64,000 bases of DNA from Symsagittifera roscoffensis (lineage: Eukaryota > Xenacoelomorpha > Acoela > Convolutidae). Shown here piece after piece: positions 1 through 12,170 of the stretch; positions within the stretch are counted from its first letter, which is position 1; every line of letters begins with the position of its first letter. The notes beneath the pieces were generated by a model, which saw only the letters and a list, made by a program, of their open reading frames with translations, was not told the DNA's origin and searched no databases. The stretch lies in NCBI RefSeq assembly GCF_963678635.1, contig NC_087070.1, positions 16,247,840 to 16,311,839 on the forward strand, read 5' to 3'. The translations under genes and the position numbers were made by a program.

Positions 1-114
1 AATATTGACAATGTGCAAATGTATAAAAAAGGCAATAATCACATTCGCCTTAGCAACAATCCTTTTATTTCTCTTCTTGAAGAATACTAAAATAAACATA
101 AATTTTTTCACTAG

Positions 115-1237
115 GAAAAATCAATCAGAATACCTTCAAAAATTGCTAACCAACAATCACACAGTCAGTCTTCACCGACATCATCCCAAGAAAACCCGAC
201 AATACCTACAACTACCCAAAACCCCCAAACATCCACTCGAATTTCTTTCCAAGATAACCCATTCACTTTTGAAGAACGACACGCTCGCTTATCTGAACCA
301 TTAGAACCAGTTCAGCGACAGGCACCCCTAAGTGAACCAGCATATAACTTGTACCCAACATTACCACAACAATTAAGTAGAATAAGAAACATTAGTCAAA
401 ACCAAAATACAGTTGAAATAAATAGACAAATTATACATCCATGACGAAATAGAAATTTCCAAACTCCCCGAGTTCATTTTGATATACCCCAATTTCCACC
501 ACCAATTATTCCAGAAAACCCAAATAGCACATTACCAGAAACCCCTACACTTCTTTCACAACGTAGCACCTCAAGTATACCCTCAGATTACTTAGGTTCA
601 ACACCAACATCTGAACAAATACGTGACAATCCCTTTAACCCCCCAACCAAACATCACGACTACCATATTGGACAACACACTCATTCACACAAGGTGAACC
701 AAATTTAATAAATGACCCAATAGATATTTCTACGGATACAACAAATCTTCATCACTACCAGAAACATTATCACTACCATCAACACCATCAATAAGCCAGA
801 TTTCACCGACGCCTTTCCCCCTAAATTTTCCAAATAACATCGACGCTAGATATCGAGAACAATCATCAACAAATATCCCTTTAAGATTAGATTGCAACAC
901 GTTCACAGCACCCTCACCATTATTTGGACAACACCCAGAAAGCAACCGACTTCACAATTTGGCACTCCATAGACTACAATATCGACAAGACATCCACGAA
1001 GACATTCGTGACCATAACATTCAAATACTCCAACAAAATAGTCTACAATTAAAATTCGAAATCACGGTTAAACTTAACAACCCAATAAACCCACCCAATA
1101 TAACAGCTCAATCGCTACCACCACCATTTATAACAACTGAAGTAATATATAAGTACGACAGATACACCAAAAATACAATTGGATATATCACATTTTATAA
1201 CCCATACTCAGGATTATCATACACATGTATATTCTAA
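115..1237 (+). pseudogene. Broken copy of the ATG-less proline/serine/threonine-rich ORF (copy 1)
   Basis: The frame opens after TAG at 112-114 and matches the N-terminal part of the 377-codon frame at 19827-20960 until TGA at 442-444, where the main copy has CGA (Arg). It shifts frame further on, and the C-terminal 92 codons are open again at 959-1237, with the same ending and the same 13-base overlap with the envelope start. Like the main copy, it has an in-frame stop just upstream and no ATG at the start. The ATG-less start is therefore a shared family trait and not a recent mutation. Confidence 0.8.
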
Positions 1238-3839
1238 AAATATTGATATTTCAACAAATCTTGTTTCCAATATTTTCAGATCAAAACACAAATCCTTCTC
1301 CCCGCACAGGACCCCAGGACTTATTAGTAACACACTACGATTGTGAAGAAAATGAACAAAAAACACTACACAAATATGCAATAAATCAAGTACCACAATG
1401 CGAAACGAAAACACAAGCTATAGAAACTACAAATGTAATAGCGACATTGTATTCAAAAGTCCGAGCAACAACAGTCGCAGGATATAAACTTACAGCAACA
1501 TTTTCCGAAAAGAAAGTACATTGTTCACAAGTTTCAAACGGAAATAAAAACCGACATGACCACGAATCATTCTACCAAAGTAATATAGAACGACTTCTAC
1601 ATCTAAATCCCGATGATTTTAAAAACGACCTACTCAGACTAAATATCACAAGAAATAAACACACCGACAGAAAACTAGTATATTTTCAAGTCTTTGCCGA
1701 TTCTGTACATCAAGCAGAACTTGAAAGATATCAAGGACATATAAAACTAACTGAAAAATACCCATACAACGGCGCAAACGGAAGATTAACTTATGATATA
1801 CACGATAAGCACTGGATAACACCCATTGGTATAAATAATCCATCAAAATGCAAAGCAGACACAAAAAATAAAGATATCAAGAAATAATGATTTTCGATTG
1901 GAAAATACAATTCAAAAAAATACAACTCACATGATTTATCCGACAACACAATGATCTATCAAGGAATTAGATTACCTTGTAAAAACGATCAAGGTTATTG
2001 TGATCCTACAACACGGACACAAGCAAAAATTGTTTGGTTTCCCGAAGATACATGCACAACATTTCAGGTAGCAAAAATACACGCTCGAATGATTAAATTT
2101 CACTAAAAATATTTAATACAATCAATTCCATATGAAGAAGTCCATCCATCACGACAGCAAAGTACTGATTTTCAAATTCTCCATAATATAGAAAATAAAT
2201 TAACACGTTTCCAAATATATCAAGAAACAGAAATTGCATGCAAATACAGGAACCCACTTTACAAAACACAATATTCTGAAATACTAGTTGAATACGAAAA
2301 AAATTTCGACATGACCACTGAAAAATAAAATTTGACCCTTTTGCCACAGGTCACCCTCTAAGCGAAGGAACATCATATATACCAGTTAACTTTCAAAAAA
2401 ACAATGGTCAACCTGGTGGAAAACTAAAGCCACATGACACTAGAAGCACACGTTTACAAGAACTATCACTAATGAATAACACTTAATTTGTGAATATCCA
2501 CTATGATATCCACTTAGATATGAAGTTAGACTACACGATTAACCGAATTTTTTGAAGAAATGTCACTCTCCGAATCAGAAACACTTCACCAACTATGCGA
2601 ATTAGAAAGGACACAAATCCTACAATCACTCGCACTAGCAGTATTAAAAATACCCTACGCAGGATATTTATTATCAGGAAATAGATCAAATTTTCTAGAC
2701 TACGAAGGAAATTTTTTATGGTTTTATAATTGTTCCAAAAAGTATCACCACTATATGTTTTTGAAGATAAACGCTGCTATAAAAAAATCCCAATATTTTA
2801 TAAAAATAAGGTACATTTTGTTGACACACTTTCAAGACGAACATATTTTTGGGATAGCGCAGACCCATGTGGATCAGAAAATAGCCACAATGTAGTACAA
2901 TTGAACCCTGATGAAGATAAATATTATCTTCTTACTCCATTATCTACGTTAATGCAATCACTCAAAAAATTTTCACCCGAAAGCATCAGAGCTATTGCTC
3001 GTAATCCAAATATTGATTTACAATCAATGGGAATATTTTCAAAATCAGATATCCAACACCACATTAGAACACAACAATTCCAAGAACTATTAACACAAAT
3101 GAACACTATACAAAGACAATCAATTGATCAAAATCTACGAAAACTTGCCGAAACCGCAGGATTTGCAGATATTTATACACAAGATTATAGATGATATTTT
3201 AAAGACATTAAAGACTATATATATGTAAACGGTGAAAAATACAGACCACAAGATATTTCATCCATAAATATTTTTAGCTTTAATACCCTAAAAAATGAAA
3301 TTCTCGATTTTCTAGGATGGCCCTATTACATCTTAGAAAAATTAACCATCCTATACGCAATGTTTAACTTTATAGGATTTCTTTTTTCACTTTTAAAAGG
3401 AATCTATAACACATGCGCTATACACACACAAGTGAATAGACAAGCAAGTGTAGCACGCATACTATTTGCAGGATTTTTTGGAATTTTTTCATCATCAATA
3501 AACATAATTCTTCTAGACGCACAAATAAAAGAATATAATACAAAAATAGCGACAAGACAGAACACATAGGACGAAGAATATAATAACATAGAAGTAACAC
3601 CTACCGCACCACAGTTGCCACCCCTACCACATAACCATCCATTATCCTTAGTCCCTCGTAATTTCCGAAACCTAGCAAAAACACATAACCCAAATTTTAG
3701 ACCAAACAGATCGCAAAGTCCCATACAACATATAATGACACATCATTCACAAAATGATAATACATATGAACAAATTATAGAACAACCCCAGACCACCGCT
3801 TTTCAGTCTCAAAATAATCATTTTTTTAGCCCACGATGA
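1225..3839 (+). pseudogene. env: Broken envelope-like gene (copy 1)
   Basis: This is homologous to the intact 872-aa ORF at 20948-23566. The first 220 codons (1225-1887) are open and begin with a hydrophobic signal-peptide-like segment. A one-base deletion near 1865, relative to the main copy, then causes a stop at 1885-1887. Further damage includes GAA to TAA at 2104-2106, indels around 2320-2560, GGA to TGA at 3192-3194 and TAC to TAG at 3567-3569. The segments 2730-3194 and 3360-3569, the latter covering the membrane-anchor region, are still readable. The stop overlaps the next ORF as ATGA at 3836-3839, exactly as in the main copy. It cannot make a full protein. Confidence 0.88.
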
Positions 3840-5645
3840 GCCGACAACTTGGATCCCTACACCGCTTAAATTCCCACCCAACCAACCTCCACACTCCAAT
3901 CCCAATAATCCCACTTTTTGCTTTCTCACCACCCGACTTCCCAACCATTAATATATCATCAAGCACGAATTCGGATACTAACTCAGATATTCAGTTTTAT
4001 ACTCCATTTCACAACTTAATAACTCTAATATAGAAACCACTGACGAATTTGCAGACTCCGAACCATCTCCATCCAATAATTTTCAAACCAACTCCTCAGT
4101 TTTTTCAAAACCCCCTTTTCAACCAATCCCACTAAATAATTCACTCCCATCCGTTTCCACTCCTTCTTATGCTTCGCAAGTAACCCCAACCTATTCTCCC
4201 TTTCATTCCAACCGATCATCTAGTAATTCTCCAGATACCACCAAATTTCCCAGGAACTCGATAATTTTATCACCCTACAACAACAGTTAATACACCCTAA
4301 CACCCTTACCATAAATCAAATTTCATCCACAATACAATCCTCAAACCCACCTACTCCTACACCCTCCTCAGCTTACACTGCATCATTAGCACAATCATCC
4401 ACATCCACCGAATCATCGAATAGCACTCACCGAGCTTATCGCACTTTTAAGCGAAAATTCCCAAATCACCCATTCCCGACCAAACCCGGAACAGCTTGCG
4501 AATATAATAATCACCCACAACACAACAACACGAAAGATTTTCTAGCAATCACCTTACCCTCATTCCCACAATATACTTTAAACACACCTAACGACACTAA
4601 CGACACACGTAGTTTTGTAGATGAACATGTTTTAAAGCCCACACTTCACTGGACAGCATATTACCATTTTACTAATCCCCTTTGCCTGCCACTATCTAGT
4701 ACTCATAACGATATAGAAAAGAATAAAGATATGCTATATAGACTCACCGCAACACTAACAACTAGACAATTTACTTATATAGGATATAAAAAGTTACCAA
4801 AAACATTCACTGCACCTCGTGCTAACGAATTTACAATAGAATATTACGACCATAATATCATCCGAACTAATCAAGACCAATTTCTAGATGACGACCGCTT
4901 CGCTAACCCACAACTAACAGAAAAATTTTTCATCAAAACGTCATATGTATTCACACTTAATATCTTTGATAGAAAATATGATCACATCATTTCTGAAACA
5001 CTAAATGATATTCAAGCTTACGACAGTTTTAAAGACAAATTTCAGTTATTTTCACTAACCTTTCACTTCCTTGCACCACATGAACGCAATTTGCACTGTT
5101 CACACGACATTATGTTACGCACTAAACACACTCATACATATACATACTATCGCTTCATACAAAATCATTTCTATTTACATACTCCATCAAGACAACCACA
5201 CCATCGTTTTCAGTTTCTTAACTCGAAATACACTTCACCATTTTTTCTTAATTTCACCTATTGCATCAAGGATACTAACCTCCACGGCATCCTCCGCAAT
5301 TATGACCCAGTAACACAAATGTATATATTTTGTCCCATCACGAAGACCTTTAACGCCGAAGAATCCAGACCCTTCCTTATCCCACATGAATTTATCCAGC
5401 CTATAGAAATCCCAATAATAGAATTTATTCACAATACTAAATATAATCACAAAATATATAACCTAATTCAAAACACACATTATGAGTTTGCAGTAGGCAC
5501 CGAAGAAATAAAAACCATTAAAGCACTTCAATTGCTTTGGCCACTGCTCCAAACTAAAAACATCATTCGCATACTAGCAAAATTACTAACAAATTTGGAC
5601 ATAATACACGACATCTTTCCCCACGGCTTTTTCCCAGACGATTAA
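3836..5645 (+). pseudogene. Second copy of the 599-aa unknown ORF: N-terminal part broken, C-terminal 304 codons intact
   Basis: The first ~65 codons are open (3836-4033), the frame is lost through the low-complexity N-terminal part, and 4731-5645 is an intact 304-codon frame. That frame corresponds without any indel to residues 296-599 of the ORF at 23563-25362. By eye about 42 of 304 residues differ, mostly conservative swaps (I/L, F/Y, D/E, K/R), while many codons differ only at the third position. This indicates a real protein domain kept under selection in the family. No known domain is recognised. Confidence 0.85.
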
Positions 5646-5648
5646 CAG

Positions 5649-5733
5649 GTAAGTATAATTTGAAAATATTCTTAACTAATAAATTCAAATTAGTACTAAC
5701 CATTCTTTATTCATGTTTCTTTTACATTTCTAG
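5649..5733 (+). other. Probable small intron just after the stop codon (copy 1)
   Basis: The stop TAA at 5643-5645 is followed by CAG and then a consensus donor GTAAGT from 5649. A perfect branch-point TACTAAC lies at 5694-5700, and a pyrimidine-rich acceptor ends with AG at 5732-5733. The main copy has the same arrangement at 25366-25452. Predicted length is 85 nt. Confidence 0.6.
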
Positions 5734-7241
5734 TCTTCATACCACGATTATCTGCAAAATAGAGGAAAAAAATAAACTTGTTAAAATTCTTCTAAACTTC
5801 ATTAATATTTTGCACAAAATAATATGACACAATTAATACCAACTGTAGTAAATTAATTTAAAAATTGTTTTCCCATAAAGCAGTAAATTTAATTACGATG
5901 AAAATTTATAACTTTAGATTTCCCCCAAAAAAGCAGTAAAATTGAAATTCTATGTAATAAATTGATAAAACGAAAATGCAGTACTAACTTTTTGATATTT
6001 TCATTCACTCGCACAAGAGTTCTATCCAAACTCGCACAGCTCGCCCCCGAAGAATTGTTTAAATAATGATTTTAAGTTTCAAGTTTTCACACTCAACAAC
6101 TCTAACACACGATAACAAGTTTCAGACTTTCGTTTAACCCGGTTGGAAAGGAATTATATACTAAACCAAACTAAACAACGCAGCTTACTAAACACCACCA
6201 ATCATAAAATAACAGCATGACTAAGAAAAGAAAACCAACGGTACCCAAACCGGATTAACCCAGTTTAAAACTGGATAATTTATTCTTTTGAAGACTATTA
6301 TAAAGTCTAAGAAAGAAATAATAAAACATAAAAAAGTCGCAAGGCAAATCCATAACAAAAACAATTTGATTTTTGAAAAAAGGACACAACCAAAGAAACA
6401 TAAGAAAGACCAACATAAACCCAACAAAAAACGTTATCACATAACAGGACCTCTCAAAGAAACCGCACGAAATCATACTTCCACTCCTGGCCTAACCCAC
6501 CAGAGAGGACGTCCTGAGCATGCTCTATAGCCGGCCTAACCCACCGCGCTATATCCATGCTTTGTGACCACACTTCTGTTTTTAATAAGAGGTACTCAAG
6601 GGTGAGTAACTCTTCAAAATAACCGAACTAAAACAAAATGCTTTTGTGAAAACAACTAACTAAATTCATGATTAAAAAACCGAACTAATAAAATTTTATA
6701 AAATGTAAATCATATCTGCAGTATAAAGATCAACACATAACAACAAAGACGAACATCCAAAGACAAAATGATCCCATCACACTCGAACAAAGAATGGCTA
6801 ACCACAACCAATATGCCGTCCACAATCACAACTCAAAGGATTTAGAGTACGACTTGACTTCACAGAAAAGGACTTCATTGAACTAGACCAAGGACCACCT
6901 CGATGTTCAAGTATATATGCACAGATCCGAGTTACGAGGCATCCCTTCCACACACGATCTCCACGCCATTCCCAGACGAGGTTGAACACAAAACAAGTTC
7001 TCTACATAATACAGAAAAACCCGTCATAGCAAACCATTTTGAAATCAGATTGATTTCATTGGGAAACACAGTCGTTGTCACAAGACGACACAACGATTGA
7101 TGTCCCTATCTCCAGCGTCCTGGAACTTCTTTAACAAGAGGAACCGGACAAGAATATGATGTTCGCCAAATACCAACGTTCATCATCCATCCTTTGAATT
7201 GCAGAAAGATAATTCTAAAAACTCTGTAAAACCCGGATGGG
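5734..7241 (+). other. 3' untranslated tail of copy 1
   Basis: There is no credible coding frame here. The sequence runs parallel to 25453-26923 in the main copy. It contains repeated short GCAGTAAAT-type motifs next to C-runs (about 5845-5985), a short stem-loop around 6588-6612 (arms TACTCA/TGAGTA), and a GC-richer block with the palindrome GAGCATGCTC near 6520. Two 80- and 65-codon frames in this stretch look fortuitous. Confidence 0.75.
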
Positions 7242-7651
7242 TGGAACCTGATCTAAACTATATTTTATGATTGGATAAATAAGATATTTTACCACTGTAA
7301 AGTGTTTAATATTAACCAATCATGATCCATCTAACTAACAACCCACTTACTTGTAAGTGCTGAAATTACTTGTAATTTCAGCACCAGAGAGATTTGAATT
7401 TAACTTAGAAATTAGTTGTCTCTCCAAGAGAACTTCAGCAGCCGCAACAAACCAGTATACCCTAGATCTATTGAGCCTTGCAGAGACTAGTTAAACACCC
7501 TGAGACTAGAAAGTATAAGAGTAAGACTAGGATCGGTATTAGACTAAGAAGTTGCACGAATCTATCCGGCCGAAAATCAGATAGCGTGACGAGCAGACGG
7601 TGTACCCTATCCGAAATTACTCTTTGAGTTAACCACATCGGTCCTAACTCA
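7242..7651 (+). repeat. 3' LTR of copy 1
   Basis: It is 410 bp, begins TGGAACCTG and ends CTAACTCA, and matches the 408-bp LTRs of the main copy along its whole length with scattered substitutions. At 7357-7384 it carries an inverted repeat with perfect 13-base arms (GTGCTGAAATTAC and its complement) separated by two bases. Confidence 0.93.
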
Positions 7652-8202
7652 AAATGGACTAATTCTGCTTTAAAAACAATCAAACTTTTGCTTCTTATGA
7701 AAAACATAGTTTATGGAAAAAGATTTGAAAAAACATGTAAGCTCCAGATGAGCCATTTTTCTATGTTTTGAGGAATCAATTAATTTTGTTGTGCAAAGTT
7801 ATATGCAACATTTAACCGAACTTTAAGCGCCTGAGCTCCAGTTTTAGTAAATGAAGAAATTGATGGGATAAAATTTTTTGCAGTTTGACGATTTGATCTC
7901 CGTTGCGTTATGTCATCTATTTTCAAAAAACATTTAGGCGCAGTTTCTCTCAATTCATCAAAATGTAGTTTAGAAACAATTTGCAATGAAAATTTGTTTC
8001 GTGAACAGTGAAAATGGAATGGTGTTTTCAATTCTGTAGACTGGTATATGTAGTATATATTTGTGCGAACTTAGATTCAATTGGATTTGGGACCCGAAAA
8101 GTGGTGTTTTGTGATTTTAGGAGGGTCTGGAGATTTTTTATAACTCCACCAAACGAGAAAAAGGAAATTGAGGCATATTTTTATCCAAGCTAACTGAAAA
8201 AC
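7652..8202. other. Non-coding stretch between two retroelement copies
   Basis: This 551 bp sits between the 3' LTR of copy 1 and the antisense copy. It contains two opposite frames of 60-85 codons (7780-8031 minus, 8008-8193 plus), neither with recognisable similarity. No other feature is seen. It may be host DNA or a decayed element. Confidence 0.5.
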
Positions 8203-8558
8203 TGAGTTATGACCTTTGGCTTGTAATTTCAGATAAGGTACACCGTCTGTTTGTCACGCTATCTTATTTTCGGCCGGATAGATTCGTGCAATTTCTTAAT
8301 CTAATACCAATCGTAATCTTACTCTTAATCTCCTAGTTTCAATAGATCTAGTGTATACTGGTTTTCGCGAGTTAGTTCTTGGAGTTGATCCAGAAAGAAA
8401 ACAACTGTATTCTAAGATTTATTCAAATTGTTCTGGTGCTGAAACAAATAAGTCTCAATGTTAGAGATGGAATATGATTGGTTAGCTAATAATATTTTAT
8501 AGACGTAATTTATCAACAATATAAGTGGTTCAAAAATACTAGTTTAGAATTGGTCCCA
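8203..8558 (-). repeat. LTR (3' LTR of the antisense copy), partly deleted
   Basis: Read on the minus strand it runs from a degraded TGGGACC start at 8558 to the TAACTCA end at 8203. It is ~50 bp shorter than the full LTR. The right arm of the conserved LTR hairpin, near 8430-8450, is lost. Confidence 0.85.
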
Positions 8559-10093
8559 ACTATTCGGGGCTTAGAGAGTTTTTATTTTTTAATTGTTTTT
8601 GTAGTGAAGGACGGGTGATTTAGTTTTCTTTGGGCGTTTTGAGCAGTGACTTCCTGAAGAGAGGAGAGATGTAGTTGTTCGTGTAGATGGAAGAAGACTG
8701 TTTTCTTCGTGTTTCAAGATGGGTCTCGTTGATCGTGGGTAGTGTTGGGTGATTGTGTCAATGATGTCTCATTTTCATTAAGTTTGGAGCAAGACTACGT
8801 GCAGGGTGAAGTTTGACTCTCCCGTGTGAAGTGCCATTCGACTGGAATCGGTATGTGAGATCGACATCGAGATGGCCATTGGTCTGGTTCAATTGGTTTC
8901 TTTTGCTGCGATGTTGTGCCCATACTTAAAATCCTTTGAGGCTAATGACTTCCGCAACAAACCAAATAGATTTGCCATTCTACATACTGCATTTATATAC
9001 TTACAATTTGTTCATTAAAATTTATTTTTAGTTATGATTTATTATTAGCTATTATCGCAAAAGCGTTTTTTATTTTAGTTTGGTTATTTAAAAGAGTTGC
9101 TCATTCTGGAGCCATTCTAGTCAAAAATAGAGTTTGGTTGTAGCGCGGTGGGTGAGGCCGGCTGTAGAGCATGCTCAGGACGTCCCTCTGGTTGGTGAGG
9201 CGAGGAGTGGGCTATATTTTATGGTCTCTTTGTGCAGAGTCTCTTCATATGTTGAACCTTTTGTTACATTTTCATTGCGTGTTTTTCTCTTTTTTGTTTT
9301 GGTTGTGTACTTTTCTTAAAAGTAGAATCAATTGTTTCAGTTTTGTCTTTCGACTTTTTTGTGTTTTATTTGGTTTCAAGAAAACTTGAAGGCGGCTTTC
9401 AAAAGAGTAATTTATCCAATTTTAATCTGGGTTTATTTCGGTTCGGGTAACGTGGGACTCTCTTTCTTAGCCATGCTATTAGTTTGTGGTTTTGTGGTGT
9501 TAGTAAGCTGCGTTGGTTAGTTTAGCTTACTTTTATAATTCCTTTCAGCTGGGTTAAATGAAAGTTTGAGACGTGTGAAAACAAGTTAGAGTTGTTATCA
9601 GTGAAAGTTAAAAGTTGAAATTCATTATTTAAACAATTCTTTGTGGGCGAGCTGTGCGATTGTCGGAAGAGTGTGTGATTCCTGGGCGTACGAGGAGTTC
9701 AAATTCATAAAAGAAGCGTCTTGTAAAAAATTAGCTTTCTTTAAATTATATGCATTTTTTATGAATTTACGACATAGGAATATTAATTTAATGCTATGGA
9801 ATTTTAAATTTATGAAAATACTGCTTTGGAAAGAAAAATCTTAGTATTTCAATTACTTAGATTGTTAGATTGTTAGATTGAATTTGAAATTTTTATAGAA
9901 ACGACTATCAATTTTTATTTGTTTTTATTTGTTTTAGATGATTAATTGGTGAAATGTAAAAAAGAAAAGTGAGACATATATAAAGAATTGTTAGTATGGT
10001 TTTAAATTCATTGGTTTAATTATTTAATTATACTTACAAAGGGTTCTCGTCGGCAAAAAATCTATTTGGGAAATTAGGTCGAGTAGTGTCTGA

Positions 10094-10495
10094 TGAGTTA
10101 TGACCTTTGGTCTGTACTCATAGAGTAATTTCAGATGAGGTACACCGTCTGTTCGTCACGCTATCTTATTTTTGGCCAGATAGATTCTTGCAACTTCTTA
10201 ATCTAATACCAATTTTAATCTTACTCTTATATCTCTTAGTCTCAATAGATCCAATTTATACTGGTTTTCACGAGTTAGTTCTTGGAGTTTATTCAGAAGG
10301 AGAACAACTGTAGTCCAAGATTCATTCAAATTTTTCTGGTGCTGAAACTACAAGTAGTTTCAGCACTAAGAAATAAGTGTCAATGTTATAGATGGAATAT
10401 GATTGGCTTTTTAGTAATATTTTGTTGTAATAGTTTTACGAATAATATAATTGTTTTTATATCCAATTATAAATACTAGTTTAGAACAGGTTCCA
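10094..10495 (-). repeat. LTR (5' LTR of the antisense copy)
   Basis: This 402-bp LTR on the minus strand starts TGGAACCTG at 10495 and ends TAACTCA at 10094. The hairpin at 10339-10366 is a perfect 13-bp inverted repeat with arms that differ in sequence from those in copy 1, yet remain complementary. Confidence 0.88.
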
Positions 10496-10498
10496 CTT

Positions 10499-10705
10499 AT
10501 CTTTATCTTCTTTATAGTTCAGTTTTTCTTCTAAAATAACGCCAAGATATTTGCAGGAACTTTTGGTCTAAATAGTGCGGCTACCAATTTTTCTATCAAA
10601 AGTTCGATGATTTTTTTGTTTGCGGTTAATATTAAAAACACGACCTTTATCTGAATTAATGGTTAGATGGTGACTCTTGAAACTCTTTTTTATTCGATCG
10701 AATAA
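10499..10705 (-). pseudogene. Fragment of a non-LTR retrotransposon reverse transcriptase
   Basis: On the minus strand a single frame runs from about 10705 down to 10499 with one internal stop. It contains a block ending CKYLGVILEEKLNYKE, preceded by a stretch of the HLTINSDK type. This is the well-known region downstream of the catalytic motif in RTs of the Jockey/CR1/L2 kind of non-LTR elements. It is too short for a family call. Readable sequence stops at the outer edge of the antisense LTR (10495), so that insertion or a later rearrangement cut it. Confidence 0.72.
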
Positions 10706-12170
10706 GTGGAAACATAACAAACTTTGGCCACGAAATTCCCTACATAGTCCAGTTACTCGACACGGGTAAGACGCTAATAAAACATGCTTATCTTATCGTT
10801 TCTGCACGCTAGCTTATATACCAAGCCCGCCTATTTGTGCAATAACTTACCATGTGATTAGCAAGTAATACGCAAATAGACTCCCGGGTTGAAGTTGCAT
10901 TGCATTTCAGAGATCTATCATAGATCTTTCATTTCTTTGGCGTCCATGTATCATTCATCGTTCCTGCGTGTTTCAAAATGTATTTCGAAATGTGTATCTT
11001 TCACGTGTGTTTCAAAACGTGTTTCAAAGCATGTTTGAAAATTTTTTCAACAAAACTAACAATTTCCAGACAATTTTAATTGCTCAAGCCCTGTTACTCC
11101 CAAAGCAAACCCTGTAAAGCTGCATTTATATTTTTTTTGCAAAAAAACCACGCGTGNNNNNNNNNNNNNNNNNNNNNNNNNNNNNNNNNNNNNNNNNNNN
11201 NNNNNNNNNNNNNNNNNNNNNNNNNNNNNNNNNNNNNNNNNNNNNNNNNNNNNNNNNNNNNNNNNNNNNNNNNNNNNNNNNNNNNNNNNNNNNNNNNNNN
11301 NNNNNNNNNNNNNNNNNNNNNNNNNNNNNNNNNNNNNNNNNNNNNNNNNNNNNNNNAACAAATTGTGAGTCAAAATTCGGCTGTTTTCCAAGCTTGCTAC
11401 TGCTTTGTTTGTTTCACAGTCTCTCATAATTATCTATCAAATTCATTGTCAACATCAGACCCGTCTACTTGTCATTTAACGTTTTTTTTCCTTTTGTCTC
11501 TCCACAAGCCATGTAAAATACAAAAACGATTCATTTAGCGACTCGCATAAACAAATAACCAAATCATCACTCAATTCATTTTGGAGTTTACGCAGTTTTC
11601 GTGTGCTATAAGAATACAATATATCGCACAAAAAGTATCTCATTTTGGCCGAACTAGCAATTTTCAAACATCCAGATGATTTATTTACTTGAATTTTGGA
11701 CAACAAATTATTTCAGATCGAATACACACATGCTCAGTTTAAAATAGGAAATTGTTTTAATAAAAAAAACCATCTCAAGCATAAAGATTCAGTTTTCTTT
11801 GACAGCCAAAACAACTGGATCAATTGACTTCCATGGGTTTGAAAGGATTTAATATGCCGATTACGCGTGGTATAAGAACGCAGGTAATTGCACGGTAATA
11901 ATACCAAGTTGACCAAACTAGCAATTATTTTACAAAACTGATCACAGGTGACTTTTGAATTGAGTTTTGGACAACAATAATTTTAAGATGGAATAAAAAT
12001 GTTTTCTTAAAACGCTATGTGAAAAAATCTAAAAATGTCAGAATAAAAACCACTCAAACCATAAAAATCTTGTCATTTTATGCTTCAACTTGGAAAAAAA
12101 TTGTTTCAGGCAATTTTATGTTGTAGTTTTCCTAAGGGATGGAAATTGGAAAACAACTTTTTTTCTAAAG
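10706..12170. other. Non-coding flank of the main element, with an assembly gap
   Basis: No supported gene. Around 10965-11045 there are imperfect short repeats of a GTGTTTCAAAACGT-like unit. The blocks near 11689-11740 and 11951-12000 share a phrase around TTTTGGACAACAA, which suggests a ~260-bp duplicated repeat. The frame across the N gap is an artefact. Confidence 0.5.
11157..11356. other. Assembly gap (200 N)
   Basis: An uninterrupted run of exactly 200 N, typical of a scaffold gap of unknown true size. Confidence 0.99.

Larger units (their letters stand above)
1..7651 (+). mobile_element. 3' half of an older, degraded copy of the env-bearing Ty3/gypsy-like LTR element (copy 1)
   Basis: The whole stretch aligns by eye, in the same order, with the 3' half of the complete element at 12171-27331. 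Position 1 corresponds to about 19700 in that copy and the 3' LTR ends at 7651. The first 115 bases match the second half of the small membrane ORF (19630-19818). After it come broken versions of the ATG-less ORF, the envelope ORF and the 599-aa ORF, then the 3' untranslated tail and LTR. Nonsense changes and small indels are scattered through it, so this copy is older. The 5' half lies outside the window. Its value is comparative: features shared by both copies are likely functional parts of the family. Confidence 0.93.
8203..10495 (-). mobile_element. Internally deleted antisense copy of the same LTR element family
   Basis: Reverse-complement LTRs lie at 8203-8558 (element 3' LTR, shortened) and 10094-10495 (element 5' LTR). 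The interior of ~1.5 kb matches the reverse complement of the element's 3' untranslated tail over about 8559-9690; for example, the GC-rich block around 9145-9185 mirrors 26215-26285. All coding genes are missing. The remaining 9690-10093 is probably leader but is not clearly alignable. It is a non-autonomous deletion derivative. The plus strand here is T/G-rich, the mirror of the A/C-rich sense strand of the full copies. Confidence 0.85.

Noticed and set aside
5..304. 99-codon frame at the left edge of the window
   Set aside because: Only its first ~28 codons match the small membrane ORF of the main copy; the rest is a shifted reading of the neighbouring ATG-less ORF. Described within copy 1 instead.
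11056..11538. Frames of 90-150 codons across the N gap
   Set aside because: They are held open only by the 200 unknown bases.
12167..12170. 4-bp target-site duplication flanking the main element
   Set aside because: AAAG on the left and AACG at 27332-27335 on the right match at three of four positions only, so I do not count it as demonstrated.
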